From Candidatus Bathyarchaeota archaeon (lineage in GTDB: Archaea > Thermoproteota > Bathyarchaeia > TCS64), in assembly GCA_014729945.1 (NCBI GenBank), contig WJJC01000183.1:1-8564 (forward strand): 8,564 nt of DNA, read 5' to 3'. Each line of letters opens with the position of its first letter. Position 1 is the stretch's first letter. Below are positions 1 to 6,428 of this stretch, in pieces. Position numbers and translations under genes: made by a program. The notes under the pieces were generated by a model. It had not been told where the DNA came from. It did no database searches and was given only the letters and a program-made list of their open reading frames with translations.

Positions 1-1277
1 CCTTGAAGAAGCATATCATTGAGACAACTCCTATAGGCCTTGTTATCGGTGGGGGATTGACAGGTATGACCGCTGCACTAGATATAGCTGATCAAGGCTA
101 TGATGTGCATTTGATTGAACGGACAGACAAACTTGGTGGTAACCTTAATCATATCAAATATCATCCATCAGGAGTCAATCCACAGGAGAAGCTAAGAGAT
201 ATAGTAGAGCGCGTAGAAACTAATCCACATATTAAACTCCATTTGAATACTGATCTCTTAGACGTACAGGGGTATATTGGTAACTTCGAGTCCGTACTAA
301 GTGATCCAAACGGAGAAGAATCGTTAAAACACGGGGTAGCTATAATCGCGACCGGAGGAAAAGAATACAAACCTAAAGAGTATCTTTATGGATCAGAAGG
401 TGTATATACACAGTTTGATTTTGAGGATAGGCTAATCGATGGTTATAACCCTGATACTGTTGTAATGATACAATGCGTTGGTTCTAGATGCGAGGAACGT
501 CCATATTGTAGCAGGGTATGCTGTAAAGGTGCGGTTGGAAACGCGTTAAAACTCAAAGAAAACAACCCTGATGCAGACATCTACATTCTGTATAAAGATA
601 TGCGAACATATGGCTTCGATGAGGATTATTATCGAGAAGCAGCTGATAAAGGGGTCATATTTGTCCGTTATGATGATGAGAACAAACCATTAGTAACAGA
701 TGAAGAGGGACTCACAGTCAGGGTATTAGATCCAGTGCTTAATGAGACCGTTGAGATATGCCCTGACGCCCTAGTGCTAAGCTCAGCTATATTACCCCAA
801 GAGGATAACGATAGAATAGCTGGAATGTTTAAAGTACCTTTAAGCAAAGACAACTTCTTCCTTGAAGCACATATGAAACTCAGGCCAGTGGATTTCGCCA
901 CAGACGGGGTGTTTGTAGCAGGACTAGCTCATGCACCAAAATCGATAGACGAATCCTTAAGCCAAGCATCAGCAGCAGCTGCAAGGGCACTAACTATACT
1001 CAGTCAACCAACCATAGAGGCTGAAGGGGCAATAGCAGTAGTAAATGAAGATCGGTGTAGTGGCTGCCGTATATGTGAGAGTGTTTGCGAGTTCAAGGCC
1101 ATAGAAATGATTGAAGATGAGGATGGAAAGATGCACAGCCACGTAATACCCGAGGTCTGTAAGGGATGCGGTGTATGCGCTGCTACATGCCCATCAGGAG
1201 CGATAACGGCAGGGCATTTCACGGATGACGAGTTATTGAGTCAAGTAAGAGCTGCTCTACAGGAGGTGAAAGCATGA
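1..1277 (+). CDS. hdrA: Heterodisulfide reductase subunit A (HdrA), 5'-truncated by the window edge
   Basis: This is the FAD- and iron-sulfur subunit where electron bifurcation takes place in the MvhADG-HdrABC complex. The reading frame is open from base 3, giving 424 visible codons. The TTG at base 3 is probably not the start, because the dinucleotide-binding motif VIGGGLTGM lies only about 14 residues in, whereas family members carry a long N-terminal region before it. Visible landmarks are the FAD-binding glycine motif (residues 14-22), the HdrA signature QCVGSR followed by YCSRVCC (C158, C163, C169, C173, C174), and two C-terminal [4Fe-4S] ferredoxin motifs (C352/355/358/362 and C386/389/392/396). 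In the first ferredoxin motif the fourth Cys is followed by Glu rather than the usual Pro. The CxxC-rich ferredoxin insert that methanogen HdrA carries after the YIGNF segment is absent. The segment therefore resembles the second module of long duplicated HdrA proteins. The stop overlaps mvhD by ATGA. The family call is secure; the full length is unknown. Confidence 0.95.
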   Translation, partial: LKKHIIETTPIGLVIGGGLTGMTAALDIADQGYDVHLIERTDKLGGNLNHIKYHPSGVNPQEKLRDIVERVETNPHIKLHLNTDLLDVQGYIGNFESVLSDPNGEESLKHGVAIIATGGKEYKPKEYLYGSEGVYTQFDFEDRLIDGYNPDTVVMIQCVGSRCEERPYCSRVCCKGAVGNALKLKENNPDADIYILYKDMRTYGFDEDYYREAADKGVIFVRYDDENKPLVTDEEGLTVRVLDPVLNETVEICPDALVLSSAILPQEDNDRIAGMFKVPLSKDNFFLEAHMKLRPVDFATDGVFVAGLAHAPKSIDESLSQASAAAARALTILSQPTIEAEGAIAVVNEDRCSGCRICESVCEFKAIEMIEDEDGKMHSHVIPEVCKGCGVCAATCPSGAITAGHFTDDELLSQVRAALQEVKA

Positions 1278-1699
1278 GTGACTATGAGCCCAAGATAGTA
1301 GGATTCCTCTGTAACTGGTGTAGCTATGCTGGAGCAGACTTGGCTGGTGTAAGCCGATTCCAGTATCCAACTAACCTACGGATAATTAGGGTAATGTGTA
1401 GCGGAAGGGTGCATACGAGTCACATAATGGAGGCTTTCAAGGAAGGAGCTGACGGAGTGTTGGTAGCAGGATGCCATCCACCTAATGACTGTCACTACAT
1501 CAGTGGAAACTTAAAAGCAGCAAGAAGAGTCGCAATGCTAAAGAAACTCATGAAACAATTGGGTGTCGATGAGAAACGATTAAAACTAGAATGGATAAGC
1601 GCTGCAGAGGGCGAAAAATTCGCTAGGGTAATCACAGAATTTACTAAAGAACTGAAAGATATAGGGCCAAATCCCATGAAACAGGAGCTAACAGTATGA
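1274..1699 (+). CDS. mvhD: F420-non-reducing hydrogenase iron-sulfur subunit D (MvhD)
   Basis: MvhD is the small [2Fe-2S] protein that carries electrons from the hydrogenase (MvhAG) to HdrA. At 141 residues it has the usual family length. It opens with the typical GFLCNWCSYAGADLAG stretch and has five conserved cysteines: C13, C16, C42 (in MCSGR), C67 (in AGCHPPNDC) and C73. It has no signal peptide or membrane segment, so it should be cytoplasmic. The ATG overlaps the hdrA stop (ATGA), and a near-perfect Shine-Dalgarno, AGGAGGTGA at 1261-1269, sits 4 bases upstream of the ATG and fixes the start. Its position directly after hdrA matches its physical role as the HdrA contact; in some archaea the two are even fused. 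Downstream it overlaps hdrC by another ATGA. Confidence 0.96.
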   Translation: MSDYEPKIVGFLCNWCSYAGADLAGVSRFQYPTNLRIIRVMCSGRVHTSHIMEAFKEGADGVLVAGCHPPNDCHYISGNLKAARRVAMLKKLMKQLGVDEKRLKLEWISAAEGEKFARVITEFTKELKDIGPNPMKQELTV

Positions 1700-2199
1700 T
1701 CAAAGTAACCAAAGAAGGCAAAGAATTCAGGGAGCAAGTAATGAATACCCCTGGAGCGGAAAAGCTTATGCACTGTTACCAATGCGGCACATGCACGAAT
1801 GACTGCCCCATAGCTAAACGAGTAGAGGAGTTTAGACCCCGAAACATAGCCCGTTTAGTGATGTATGGGCAGAAAGATCGACTAATGGAGGGCGATTTAC
1901 TTTATCTTTGCGCAGGATGTTATACTTGTTACGAGCACTGTCCACAAGAAGTTCACGTATCAGAGATAATTACAGGTTTGCGCACAATTGCATTAAACGA
2001 TGGAAATCTCTTCCCTGCATTCAAGACATTAATGCAGAGCGTAGCGGATATGGGATACATTTACGAGATAGATGAATTTGAGAACGAGTTAAGGGAAGAT
2101 GAGGGCCTACCATCTGCCCCTGAGCCAGATGTGGATGCGATCGAGACGATCATGAGAGCAACTAATTTCCTTGATAAAGTGGAGGCGAGCCAGAGATGA
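1696..2199 (+). CDS. hdrC: Heterodisulfide reductase subunit C (HdrC)
   Basis: HdrC is a soluble two-cluster ferredoxin-like subunit that relays electrons from HdrA to the catalytic subunit HdrB. In 167 residues there are two complete [4Fe-4S] motifs of the form CxxCxxCxxxC: C27/C30/C33/C37 (CYQCGTCTNDCP) and C72/C75/C78/C82 (CAGCYTCYEHCP). The C-terminal third is acidic and helical, as in the family. There are no transmembrane segments, which separates it from the membrane-bound HdrE/DsrM-linked types. The start ATG overlaps the mvhD stop by ATGA, with an AGGAG ribosome binding site at 1683-1687. The gene overlaps hdrB in the same way, so HdrC and HdrB are probably translationally coupled, in keeping with their tight physical pairing. 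Confidence 0.96.
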   Translation: MIKVTKEGKEFREQVMNTPGAEKLMHCYQCGTCTNDCPIAKRVEEFRPRNIARLVMYGQKDRLMEGDLLYLCAGCYTCYEHCPQEVHVSEIITGLRTIALNDGNLFPAFKTLMQSVADMGYIYEIDEFENELREDEGLPSAPEPDVDAIETIMRATNFLDKVEASQR

Positions 2200-3059
2200 A
2201 GTACGCTATTTTCGTTGGATGTACTATCTTAAGCCGTCTACAAGCATACGAAAAATCAGCTAGAAACGTAGCCGATGTGCTTGGAGTAGAGTTACTTGAT
2301 ATGCCTGGAAGCGGTTGCTGTGGTACCTCGTATCTTCATACCTTGGATCATAAGACAGCTCTAGCTATAGCTGCAAGGAACATTGCTATAGCAGAGGATA
2401 TGGGTCTTGATATTATAACTCTGTGTAATGGATGCACCGAGGTACTAACCAAGGCCAACCATGAGTTGAAAGAAGACCCAGAATTAAGGAAAAAAGTCAA
2501 CGAAATTCTAGGAGAAGCGGGCATAGAATTCTGTGGAACAGTTGAAGTTAAGCACTTTGTAAAAATGCTGAAGGACGATATTGGTTTGGATAAGATACGA
2601 GAAGCAATGCAATACCGCTTCAATGATTTGATGGTTGGAAGCCACTACGGTTGTCATATGCTGAAACCATATGACCTATACTTGGACGAGGACCCTGAGA
2701 ACCCACAAGTATTAGATGAATTAGTAGCAATTACTGGCGCTAAACCTGTAGATTATCCAAATAAACTAGAGTGTTGCGCTGGGCCCATAATGGGGGTCAG
2801 AGAGAATATAACTTGGAGTGTGGGCATGGACAAGGTAGATATAGTGAAGGAATACGGGGATATCCTGATCACAGCCTGTCCCTTCTGTTACATAACATTT
2901 GAACGAGGTCAATTAATGGTTGATGAAAAACCTGGCTTACCCATAGTGCATATACCCCAATTACTAGGATTAGCATTAGGACTAGAGTCAAACCAAGTTG
3001 GATTGAGCGAGAACAAGGTTGACGCGAGTTGGCTAACAGAAAGACTGGAGGCGATCTAG
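2196..3059 (+). CDS. hdrB: Heterodisulfide reductase subunit B (HdrB)
   Basis: HdrB is the catalytic subunit that reduces a disulfide substrate, CoM-S-S-CoB in methanogens, at two noncubane [4Fe-4S] clusters. The 287-residue protein contains two CCG domains with every expected ligand present: C9, C41-C42, C77 and C80 in the first, and C153, C193-C194, C228 and C231 in the second. Each follows the C-CC-CxxC pattern. The length is normal for HdrB. It starts at an ATG that overlaps the hdrC stop (ATGA), preceded by GGAGG at 2181-2185. With all ten cysteines intact it should be an active reductase. The actual disulfide in this organism cannot be read from the window, because no genes for coenzyme M/B synthesis or methyl-CoM reductase are present. 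Confidence 0.96.
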   Translation: MKYAIFVGCTILSRLQAYEKSARNVADVLGVELLDMPGSGCCGTSYLHTLDHKTALAIAARNIAIAEDMGLDIITLCNGCTEVLTKANHELKEDPELRKKVNEILGEAGIEFCGTVEVKHFVKMLKDDIGLDKIREAMQYRFNDLMVGSHYGCHMLKPYDLYLDEDPENPQVLDELVAITGAKPVDYPNKLECCAGPIMGVRENITWSVGMDKVDIVKEYGDILITACPFCYITFERGQLMVDEKPGLPIVHIPQLLGLALGLESNQVGLSENKVDASWLTERLEAI

Positions 3060-4028
3060 ATGGATAAATTGAAATTTGGTTTCTACTGGGCAGCCAGTTG
3101 CGGAGGATGCGAGATTGCAGTACTGGATATAGATGAGGCTATATTGAAGGTATTGGAAGTTGCTGAAGTGGTTTTTTGGCCAGTCGCCATGGACATCAAG
3201 TACAGTGACGTGGAGAATATGCCAGACGAATACATGGATGTAATATTTTTCAATGGTGGGATAAGAAACTCAGAACAGGAACATCTAGCTAAACTACTTC
3301 GTGAAAAATCAAAATACATGGTAGCTTTTGGCTCATGTGCACATACAGGGGGAATACCTGGACTAGCCAACCTAACCAATAGAAGAGGAATATTCGATAG
3401 AGTTTATCATACATCTGAGTCAACCGTAAATCCTGATGACTTTGAACCAAAGACAGAGTGCAAAGTACCTGAAGGTACACTAACTATACCAGACTTTTAT
3501 GATCTAGTAAAACCACTAGACCGGGTAGTAGATGTTGATTACTATCTACCCGGATGTCCCCCTCCAGCGAGTCTAGTTCTAGACGCAGTTAATGCGATAG
3601 CCTCAGGTGAATTACCGCCTAAAGGAAGCGTATTGGCTCCAGTATTATCTGTCTGCGATGAATGTCCACGAACGAAAGAAGATAAAAAAATTACGCGTGT
3701 AAAAAGAATAATCGATCACATTCCCGACCCAGATACCTGTCTACTCGAACAGGGATTCATATGCATGGGTCCAGCTACAAGAGGAGGTTGTGGTGCCCAA
3801 TGTATTGAGGCGAATATGCCCTGCACAGGATGTGGAGGAGCATGCCCTGAGGCAATAGAACAAGGATCGGCCATGATCAGCGCACTCTCAACAGTACTAG
3901 GTTTAGCTAATGAAAAGGATGAGGATTTTGACTATGATATTTTATTTGATGATCTTAAAGACCCTGTTGGTACTTTCTACAAGTATGCTCTTCCAGCCAG
4001 TATTATAAATAGGAGGATAAAGGAATGA
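3060..4028 (+). CDS. mvhG: [NiFe] hydrogenase small subunit (MvhG), group 3c type
   Basis: MvhG is the electron-transfer subunit of the F420-non-reducing hydrogenase; it passes electrons from the NiFe site in MvhA to MvhD. In 322 residues the proximal cluster ligands are visible as C14 and C17 (ASCGGCE), C93 (FGSCAHTGG) and C166 (LPGCPPP). The C-terminal half holds nine further cysteines (C199, C202, C227, C235, C244, C248, C255, C258, C262), enough for the medial and distal clusters of the soluble group 3 enzymes. There is no twin-arginine signal or membrane anchor, so the enzyme is cytoplasmic, as expected for group 3. The ATG follows the hdrB TAG with no gap, and GGAGG at 3047-3051 provides the ribosome binding site. 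The gene overlaps mvhA by ATGA. Confidence 0.96.
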   Translation: MDKLKFGFYWAASCGGCEIAVLDIDEAILKVLEVAEVVFWPVAMDIKYSDVENMPDEYMDVIFFNGGIRNSEQEHLAKLLREKSKYMVAFGSCAHTGGIPGLANLTNRRGIFDRVYHTSESTVNPDDFEPKTECKVPEGTLTIPDFYDLVKPLDRVVDVDYYLPGCPPPASLVLDAVNAIASGELPPKGSVLAPVLSVCDECPRTKEDKKITRVKRIIDHIPDPDTCLLEQGFICMGPATRGGCGAQCIEANMPCTGCGGACPEAIEQGSAMISALSTVLGLANEKDEDFDYDILFDDLKDPVGTFYKYALPASIINRRIKE

Positions 4029-5482
4029 AAACAATCACGATAGACCCGATAACTAGGCTAGAAGGACATGGCAAGATAGAGATATTCCTGAACGAGGCTG
4101 GAAACGTCGAGAATGCTTACCTGCAAATACCCGAACTAAGAGGGTTCGAGAAATTTGCGGAAGGCCGCAGAGCCGAGGATATGCCCATAATCACACCTAG
4201 AATATGCGGTGTATGCCCAGTAGCTCATCACTTAGCCTCAACCAAGGCACTTGACTCTGCGTTCAATGTTGAGCCCACAGATACCGCTAAGAAGCTTAGA
4301 GAACTGATGAACTGCGGATACTTCATTTATGATCACACGTTACATTTCTATTTCCTTGGCGGACCAGACTTCGTTGTAGGACCGGATGCCCCTAAGGCAG
4401 ATCGTAACATATTCGGCGTATTGAAGAAAGTAGGTCTTGACGTTGGACGTGAGGTAATAAAACACAGGGCATATGGTCAAAAAATGACTTCAATACTTGG
4501 AGGAAAAGCCACTCACCCCACAAGTGGATTGCCCGGCGGTATAAGCAAGGGATTAAACCAAGAAGAACGAGAGGAAATGGAGAAAATGGCTCTCAGTTCT
4601 GTAGAGTTTGCTAAATTCTCATTAAAGATATTTGATGACATAGTTCTTGCGAATAAAGGCTACGTGGATCTGATAGTAAGTGATCCATATCAGCTTAATG
4701 TTTACAATATGGGATTAGTAGATGAGAATAACCATGTAAACTTCTACGATGGAGAAATCCGGGTAACCGATCAGGAATCTAAAGAATTCGCCAAGTTCAG
4801 GTCCAACGAGTATCTCGATAATATCTGTGAACATGTCGAGCCATGGACCTACAGCAAGTTTACTTATCTGAAGAAGCTTGGCTGGAATGGTTTCAATGAA
4901 GGCCCAGAAAGTGGTATATACCGAGTAGGACCTCTTGGAAGACTAAACGCTGCAGATGGAATGTCAACTCCTCTAGCAGATGAAGAATACAAGAGAATGT
5001 ATGAGACACTTGGTGGTAAACCAGTAGCAAGTACCCTAGCGTTCCACTGGGCGAGACTAATAGAACTATTAAACGCTGCGGAGAGAGCTCTAGAGTTAAG
5101 CCAAGACCCCAAGATCACGGACACTGATCTACGTAACCCTGTCAATGAACCGGGAGAAGGGTTTGGTGTAGTTGAAGCAGCAAGAGGCACCTTATTACAT
5201 CACTACAAGATCGATAATAATGGACTAGTAGAGAAAGCCAACCTGATAGTAGCTACCACAAATAACTATGCTGATATCTGTATGAGCATCAGGGATGCCG
5301 CAAAAGGTGTCATCAAGAACGGTGAAGTAAACGATGGCTTGTTGAACTTAGTGGAGATGGCTTTCAGAGCATATGATCCTTGTTTCGGATGCAGCACCCA
5401 TAGTTTACCAGGAGAGGGCCCCATAACCGTAAATCTTTACGACCATAAGAAAGAATTCATTAGAACCATAGAAAGGAAATAG
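4025..5482 (+). CDS. mvhA: [NiFe] hydrogenase large (catalytic) subunit (MvhA), group 3c type
   Basis: MvhA holds the NiFe(CN)2CO active site that splits H2. In 485 residues the two metal-binding motifs are intact: RICGVCPVAHH near the N-terminus (C61, C64) and DPCFGCSTH near the C-terminus (C453, C456, H459). The N-terminal RLEGHGKIEI block is also typical. Both C-terminal ligands are ordinary Cys codons, so this is not a selenocysteine enzyme. The 26 residues after H459 are the expected propeptide, removed after nickel insertion, and a matching protease gene follows at once. The start overlaps the mvhG stop by ATGA, with AGGAGG at 4011-4016 upstream. Co-transcription with hdrABC and mvhDG identifies it as the Hdr-linked hydrogenase rather than an F420- or NAD-reducing one. 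This operon shows no frh-type F420 subunit. Confidence 0.97.
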   Translation: MKTITIDPITRLEGHGKIEIFLNEAGNVENAYLQIPELRGFEKFAEGRRAEDMPIITPRICGVCPVAHHLASTKALDSAFNVEPTDTAKKLRELMNCGYFIYDHTLHFYFLGGPDFVVGPDAPKADRNIFGVLKKVGLDVGREVIKHRAYGQKMTSILGGKATHPTSGLPGGISKGLNQEEREEMEKMALSSVEFAKFSLKIFDDIVLANKGYVDLIVSDPYQLNVYNMGLVDENNHVNFYDGEIRVTDQESKEFAKFRSNEYLDNICEHVEPWTYSKFTYLKKLGWNGFNEGPESGIYRVGPLGRLNAADGMSTPLADEEYKRMYETLGGKPVASTLAFHWARLIELLNAAERALELSQDPKITDTDLRNPVNEPGEGFGVVEAARGTLLHHYKIDNNGLVEKANLIVATTNNYADICMSIRDAAKGVIKNGEVNDGLLNLVEMAFRAYDPCFGCSTHSLPGEGPITVNLYDHKKEFIRTIERK

Positions 5483-5485
5483 GGC

Positions 5486-5929
5486 TTGAAAACCGTAATA
5501 ATAGGCATCGGAAACCTGCTTCGTTGTGATGACGGAGCCGGCCCCCATGTCATCAATATTCTCAAAGAAAAGAAACCAGCTCTAAATGCATTTGATCTTA
5601 CTATGCCTAGTATAGATCTTATTGAGTTAATTAAGGGATATGATAAAGCGATTATTATTGACGCGGTGAAGACTGGAGCAGAGCCTGGAACTATATTTAA
5701 CGTTAATATCTCACAGGAGGATGATCAGCCTATTGTATATTCTAGTCATGGCGTTGATCTGTTCACGACTTTAAAGTTGGGTGAAGAACTTTATGGAGAC
5801 GAGCTGCCAGATGAGATAATAGTATATGGTATTGAGATACAGGATGTTCTCTCCTTTAATATGGAGTGCACTCAGTCTGTTGATAAAGCGGTTAAAAAAG
5901 TCGTGCACGCTATATTAGAAACTTTGTGA
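5486..5929 (+). CDS. Hydrogenase maturation protease (HyaD/HybD/HycI family, M52/A31)
   Basis: This endopeptidase checks for nickel in the hydrogenase large subunit and then removes its C-terminal propeptide, here most likely that of MvhA. The 147-residue length is typical. It begins with the family signature IGIGNLLRCDDGAG, whose D16 matches the acidic nickel-sensing residue of HybD. The other two expected ligands are D59 (in IIIDAV) and H88 (in SSHGVD). The start is a TTG three bases after the mvhA stop, supported by a purine-rich GAAAGGA at 5471-5477 eight bases upstream; no better in-frame ATG exists before the signature. It is the last gene of the operon. No hypA-F accessory genes are seen, so the rest of maturation must be encoded elsewhere. 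The name could be hycI or frcD by different conventions, so no symbol is given. Confidence 0.93.
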   Translation: MKTVIIGIGNLLRCDDGAGPHVINILKEKKPALNAFDLTMPSIDLIELIKGYDKAIIIDAVKTGAEPGTIFNVNISQEDDQPIVYSSHGVDLFTTLKLGEELYGDELPDEIIVYGIEIQDVLSFNMECTQSVDKAVKKVVHAILETL

Positions 5930-6049
5930 GATACTTAATAGATAATGGAAAAGTAGATATTCTGGCAACGTGCTGCTAACGAAAAAGCTGTTGCTCTTAA
6001 ATGCTTTTCCTGAATTTAATTCCTTAGGAAGTCTAGTTAAATATAATCC

Positions 6050-6089
6050 AAGTAGATTAAGTGAGGATTGAGAAGTAGATGAAGTTAGG
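6050..6089. repeat. Degenerate tandem direct repeat, 17-base units with a 23-base period
   Basis: The units AAGTAGATTAAGTGAGG (6050-6066) and AAGTAGATGAAGTTAGG (6073-6089) match at 15 of 17 positions, with start points 23 bases apart. The core AAGTAGAT also occurs at 5951-5958. The spacing is about two helical turns, as seen for paired protein-binding sites. However, the repeats lie downstream of the hydrogenase operon with no evident promoter to regulate, so a function is not supported. Confidence 0.4.
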
Positions 6090-6177
6090 GAAATCTTTTA
6101 ACAACACTTAATGAATAGCTAACAATAACCAAACAACTAACTGTTAATAATCGAGATAATGGGGAAAATTCAGGAAA

Positions 6178-6190
6178 TATTTATTTTTAA
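6178..6190 (+). terminator. Possible T-rich terminator of the hydrogenase operon
   Basis: The plus strand reads TATTTATTTTTAA here, including a run of five T (6184-6188). This is the strongest plus-strand T-run between the last operon gene and the hairpin at 6214. Archaeal RNA polymerase can terminate at such runs without a hairpin. The distance from the protease stop (about 250 bases) is long. The same stretch could instead be a TATA-like element for the small ORF at 6196, so this is a weak call. Confidence 0.25.
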
Positions 6191-6213
6191 TTGGAATGAC
6201 AATGTTTGAAACT

Positions 6214-6246
6214 CAAGTGTCCCAACCCGGGATACGAGTCCACTTG
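6214..6246. repeat. Imperfect inverted repeat / hairpin
   Basis: CAAGTG (6214-6219) pairs with CACTTG (6241-6246). Inside it TCCC (6220-6223) pairs with GGGA (6229-6232) around a 5-base loop, giving a 10-bp stem interrupted by an 8-base bulge on one side. The arms can be extended discontinuously by CTCAA (6212-6216) against TTGAG (6251-6255). The element is clearly richer in GC than its surroundings. It could be a small structured RNA, a transcription-end structure, or chance. Confidence 0.35.
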
Positions 6247-6261
6247 GAATTTGAGAGAGAA

Positions 6262-6297
6262 AAGAGCAAAAAGACGGTAAATAAAGACAAAAAATAA
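6262..6297 (-). terminator. T-run terminator for tRNA-Val (minus strand)
   Basis: Read on the minus strand, this stretch holds a run of six T (plus-strand A-run 6289-6294) and then a run of five T (6268-6272) within a pyrimidine-rich context. The first run begins about 32 bases past the tRNA 3' end. Successive oligo-T runs are the usual archaeal intrinsic termination signal, and the position fits tRNA-Val or a peptidase-tRNA readthrough transcript. Confidence 0.5.
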
Positions 6298-6325
6298 CCT
6301 AGGGCATATTTTTATCCGAGAAGCA

Positions 6326-6400
6326 TGGTGGGCCGAGCAGGGATTGAACCTGCGACCCTCGCCACGTCAAGGCGATGTCATACCACTAGACCATCGGCCC
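6326..6400 (-). tRNA. tRNA-Val (anticodon GAC), 3' CCA encoded
   Basis: On the minus strand a complete cloverleaf can be drawn. The acceptor stem is GGGCCGA paired with TCGGCCC (7 bp). The D arm begins GTCT with the GG pair in its loop. The anticodon stem is TCGCC/GGCGA closing the 7-base loop TTGACGT, so the anticodon is GAC (Val, codons GUC/GUU). A 5-base variable loop GGGTC follows, then the T stem GCAGG/CCTGC with loop TTCAATC. The discriminator is A (6329), and CCA is encoded at 6328-6326. No intron is present. The mature length is 72 bases plus CCA. The gene lies 37 bases after the peptidase stop on the same strand. Confidence 0.95.
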
Positions 6401-6428
6401 ACGCGTTCAATAAGGGAAGAGGAAGACA

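Larger units (their letters stand above)
5930..6325. other. 396-base gene-poor, AT-rich intergenic region between the convergent operon and tRNA-Val
   Basis: No convincing protein gene is present on either strand. The hydrogenase operon enters from the left and tRNA-Val transcription enters from the right. Contents that can be pointed to are a degenerate direct repeat (6050-6066 and 6073-6089), a short palindrome TTCCTTAGGAA (6020-6030), a plus-strand T-rich stretch around 6178-6190 that may end operon transcription, an imperfect hairpin at 6214-6246, and A-runs that read as T-run terminators on the minus strand (6262-6297). Two 33-codon ORFs exist (5970-6071 with a GTG start, 6196-6297 with an ATG start); either could occur by chance. 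Confidence 0.6.

Noticed and set aside
3..5. TTG at base 3 as the true start of hdrA
   Set aside because: It would place the FAD-binding glycine motif 14 residues from the N-terminus with none of the upstream HdrA region. The frame is open to the window edge, so the gene almost certainly begins outside.
476..526. Extra cysteine C163 in the HdrA motif (SRCEERPYCSRVCC) as a new cluster ligand
   Set aside because: Related proteins often have another residue at this position, while the flanking conserved cysteines are all present. A single added Cys does not by itself indicate a new cluster.
5381..5401. Selenocysteine in the MvhA C-terminal motif, as in some methanogen hydrogenases
   Set aside because: Both ligand positions in DPCFGCSTH are ordinary Cys codons (TGT and TGC), and the frame has no internal TGA.
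6020..6030. TTCCTTAGGAA palindrome as a transcription-factor operator
   Set aside because: The symmetry does not extend past 11 bases, there is no adjacent promoter, and no second copy was seen in the gap.
5970..6071. 33-codon ORF from a GTG, with a protein-like composition (LLTKKLLLLNAFPEF...)
   Set aside because: It has no ribosome binding site and no promoter of its own, and an ORF of this length is expected by chance in nearly 400 bases. No family is recognised.
6070..6170. Possible C/D-box guide RNA (motifs such as AGATGA and GATAATG)
   Set aside because: None of these matches box C (RUGAUGA) with properly spaced D, D' and C' boxes, and no terminal stem pairs them.
5930..6325. CRISPR array or insertion sequence in the intergenic gap
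   Set aside because: There are no regularly spaced identical repeats, no terminal inverted repeats with a target duplication, and no transposase remnant in any frame.
6326..6400. tRNA-Asp (GTC) reading of the minus-strand tRNA
   Set aside because: The 7-base loop closed by TCGCC/GGCGA is TTGACGT, which puts GAC at positions 34-36, so the tRNA is Val.
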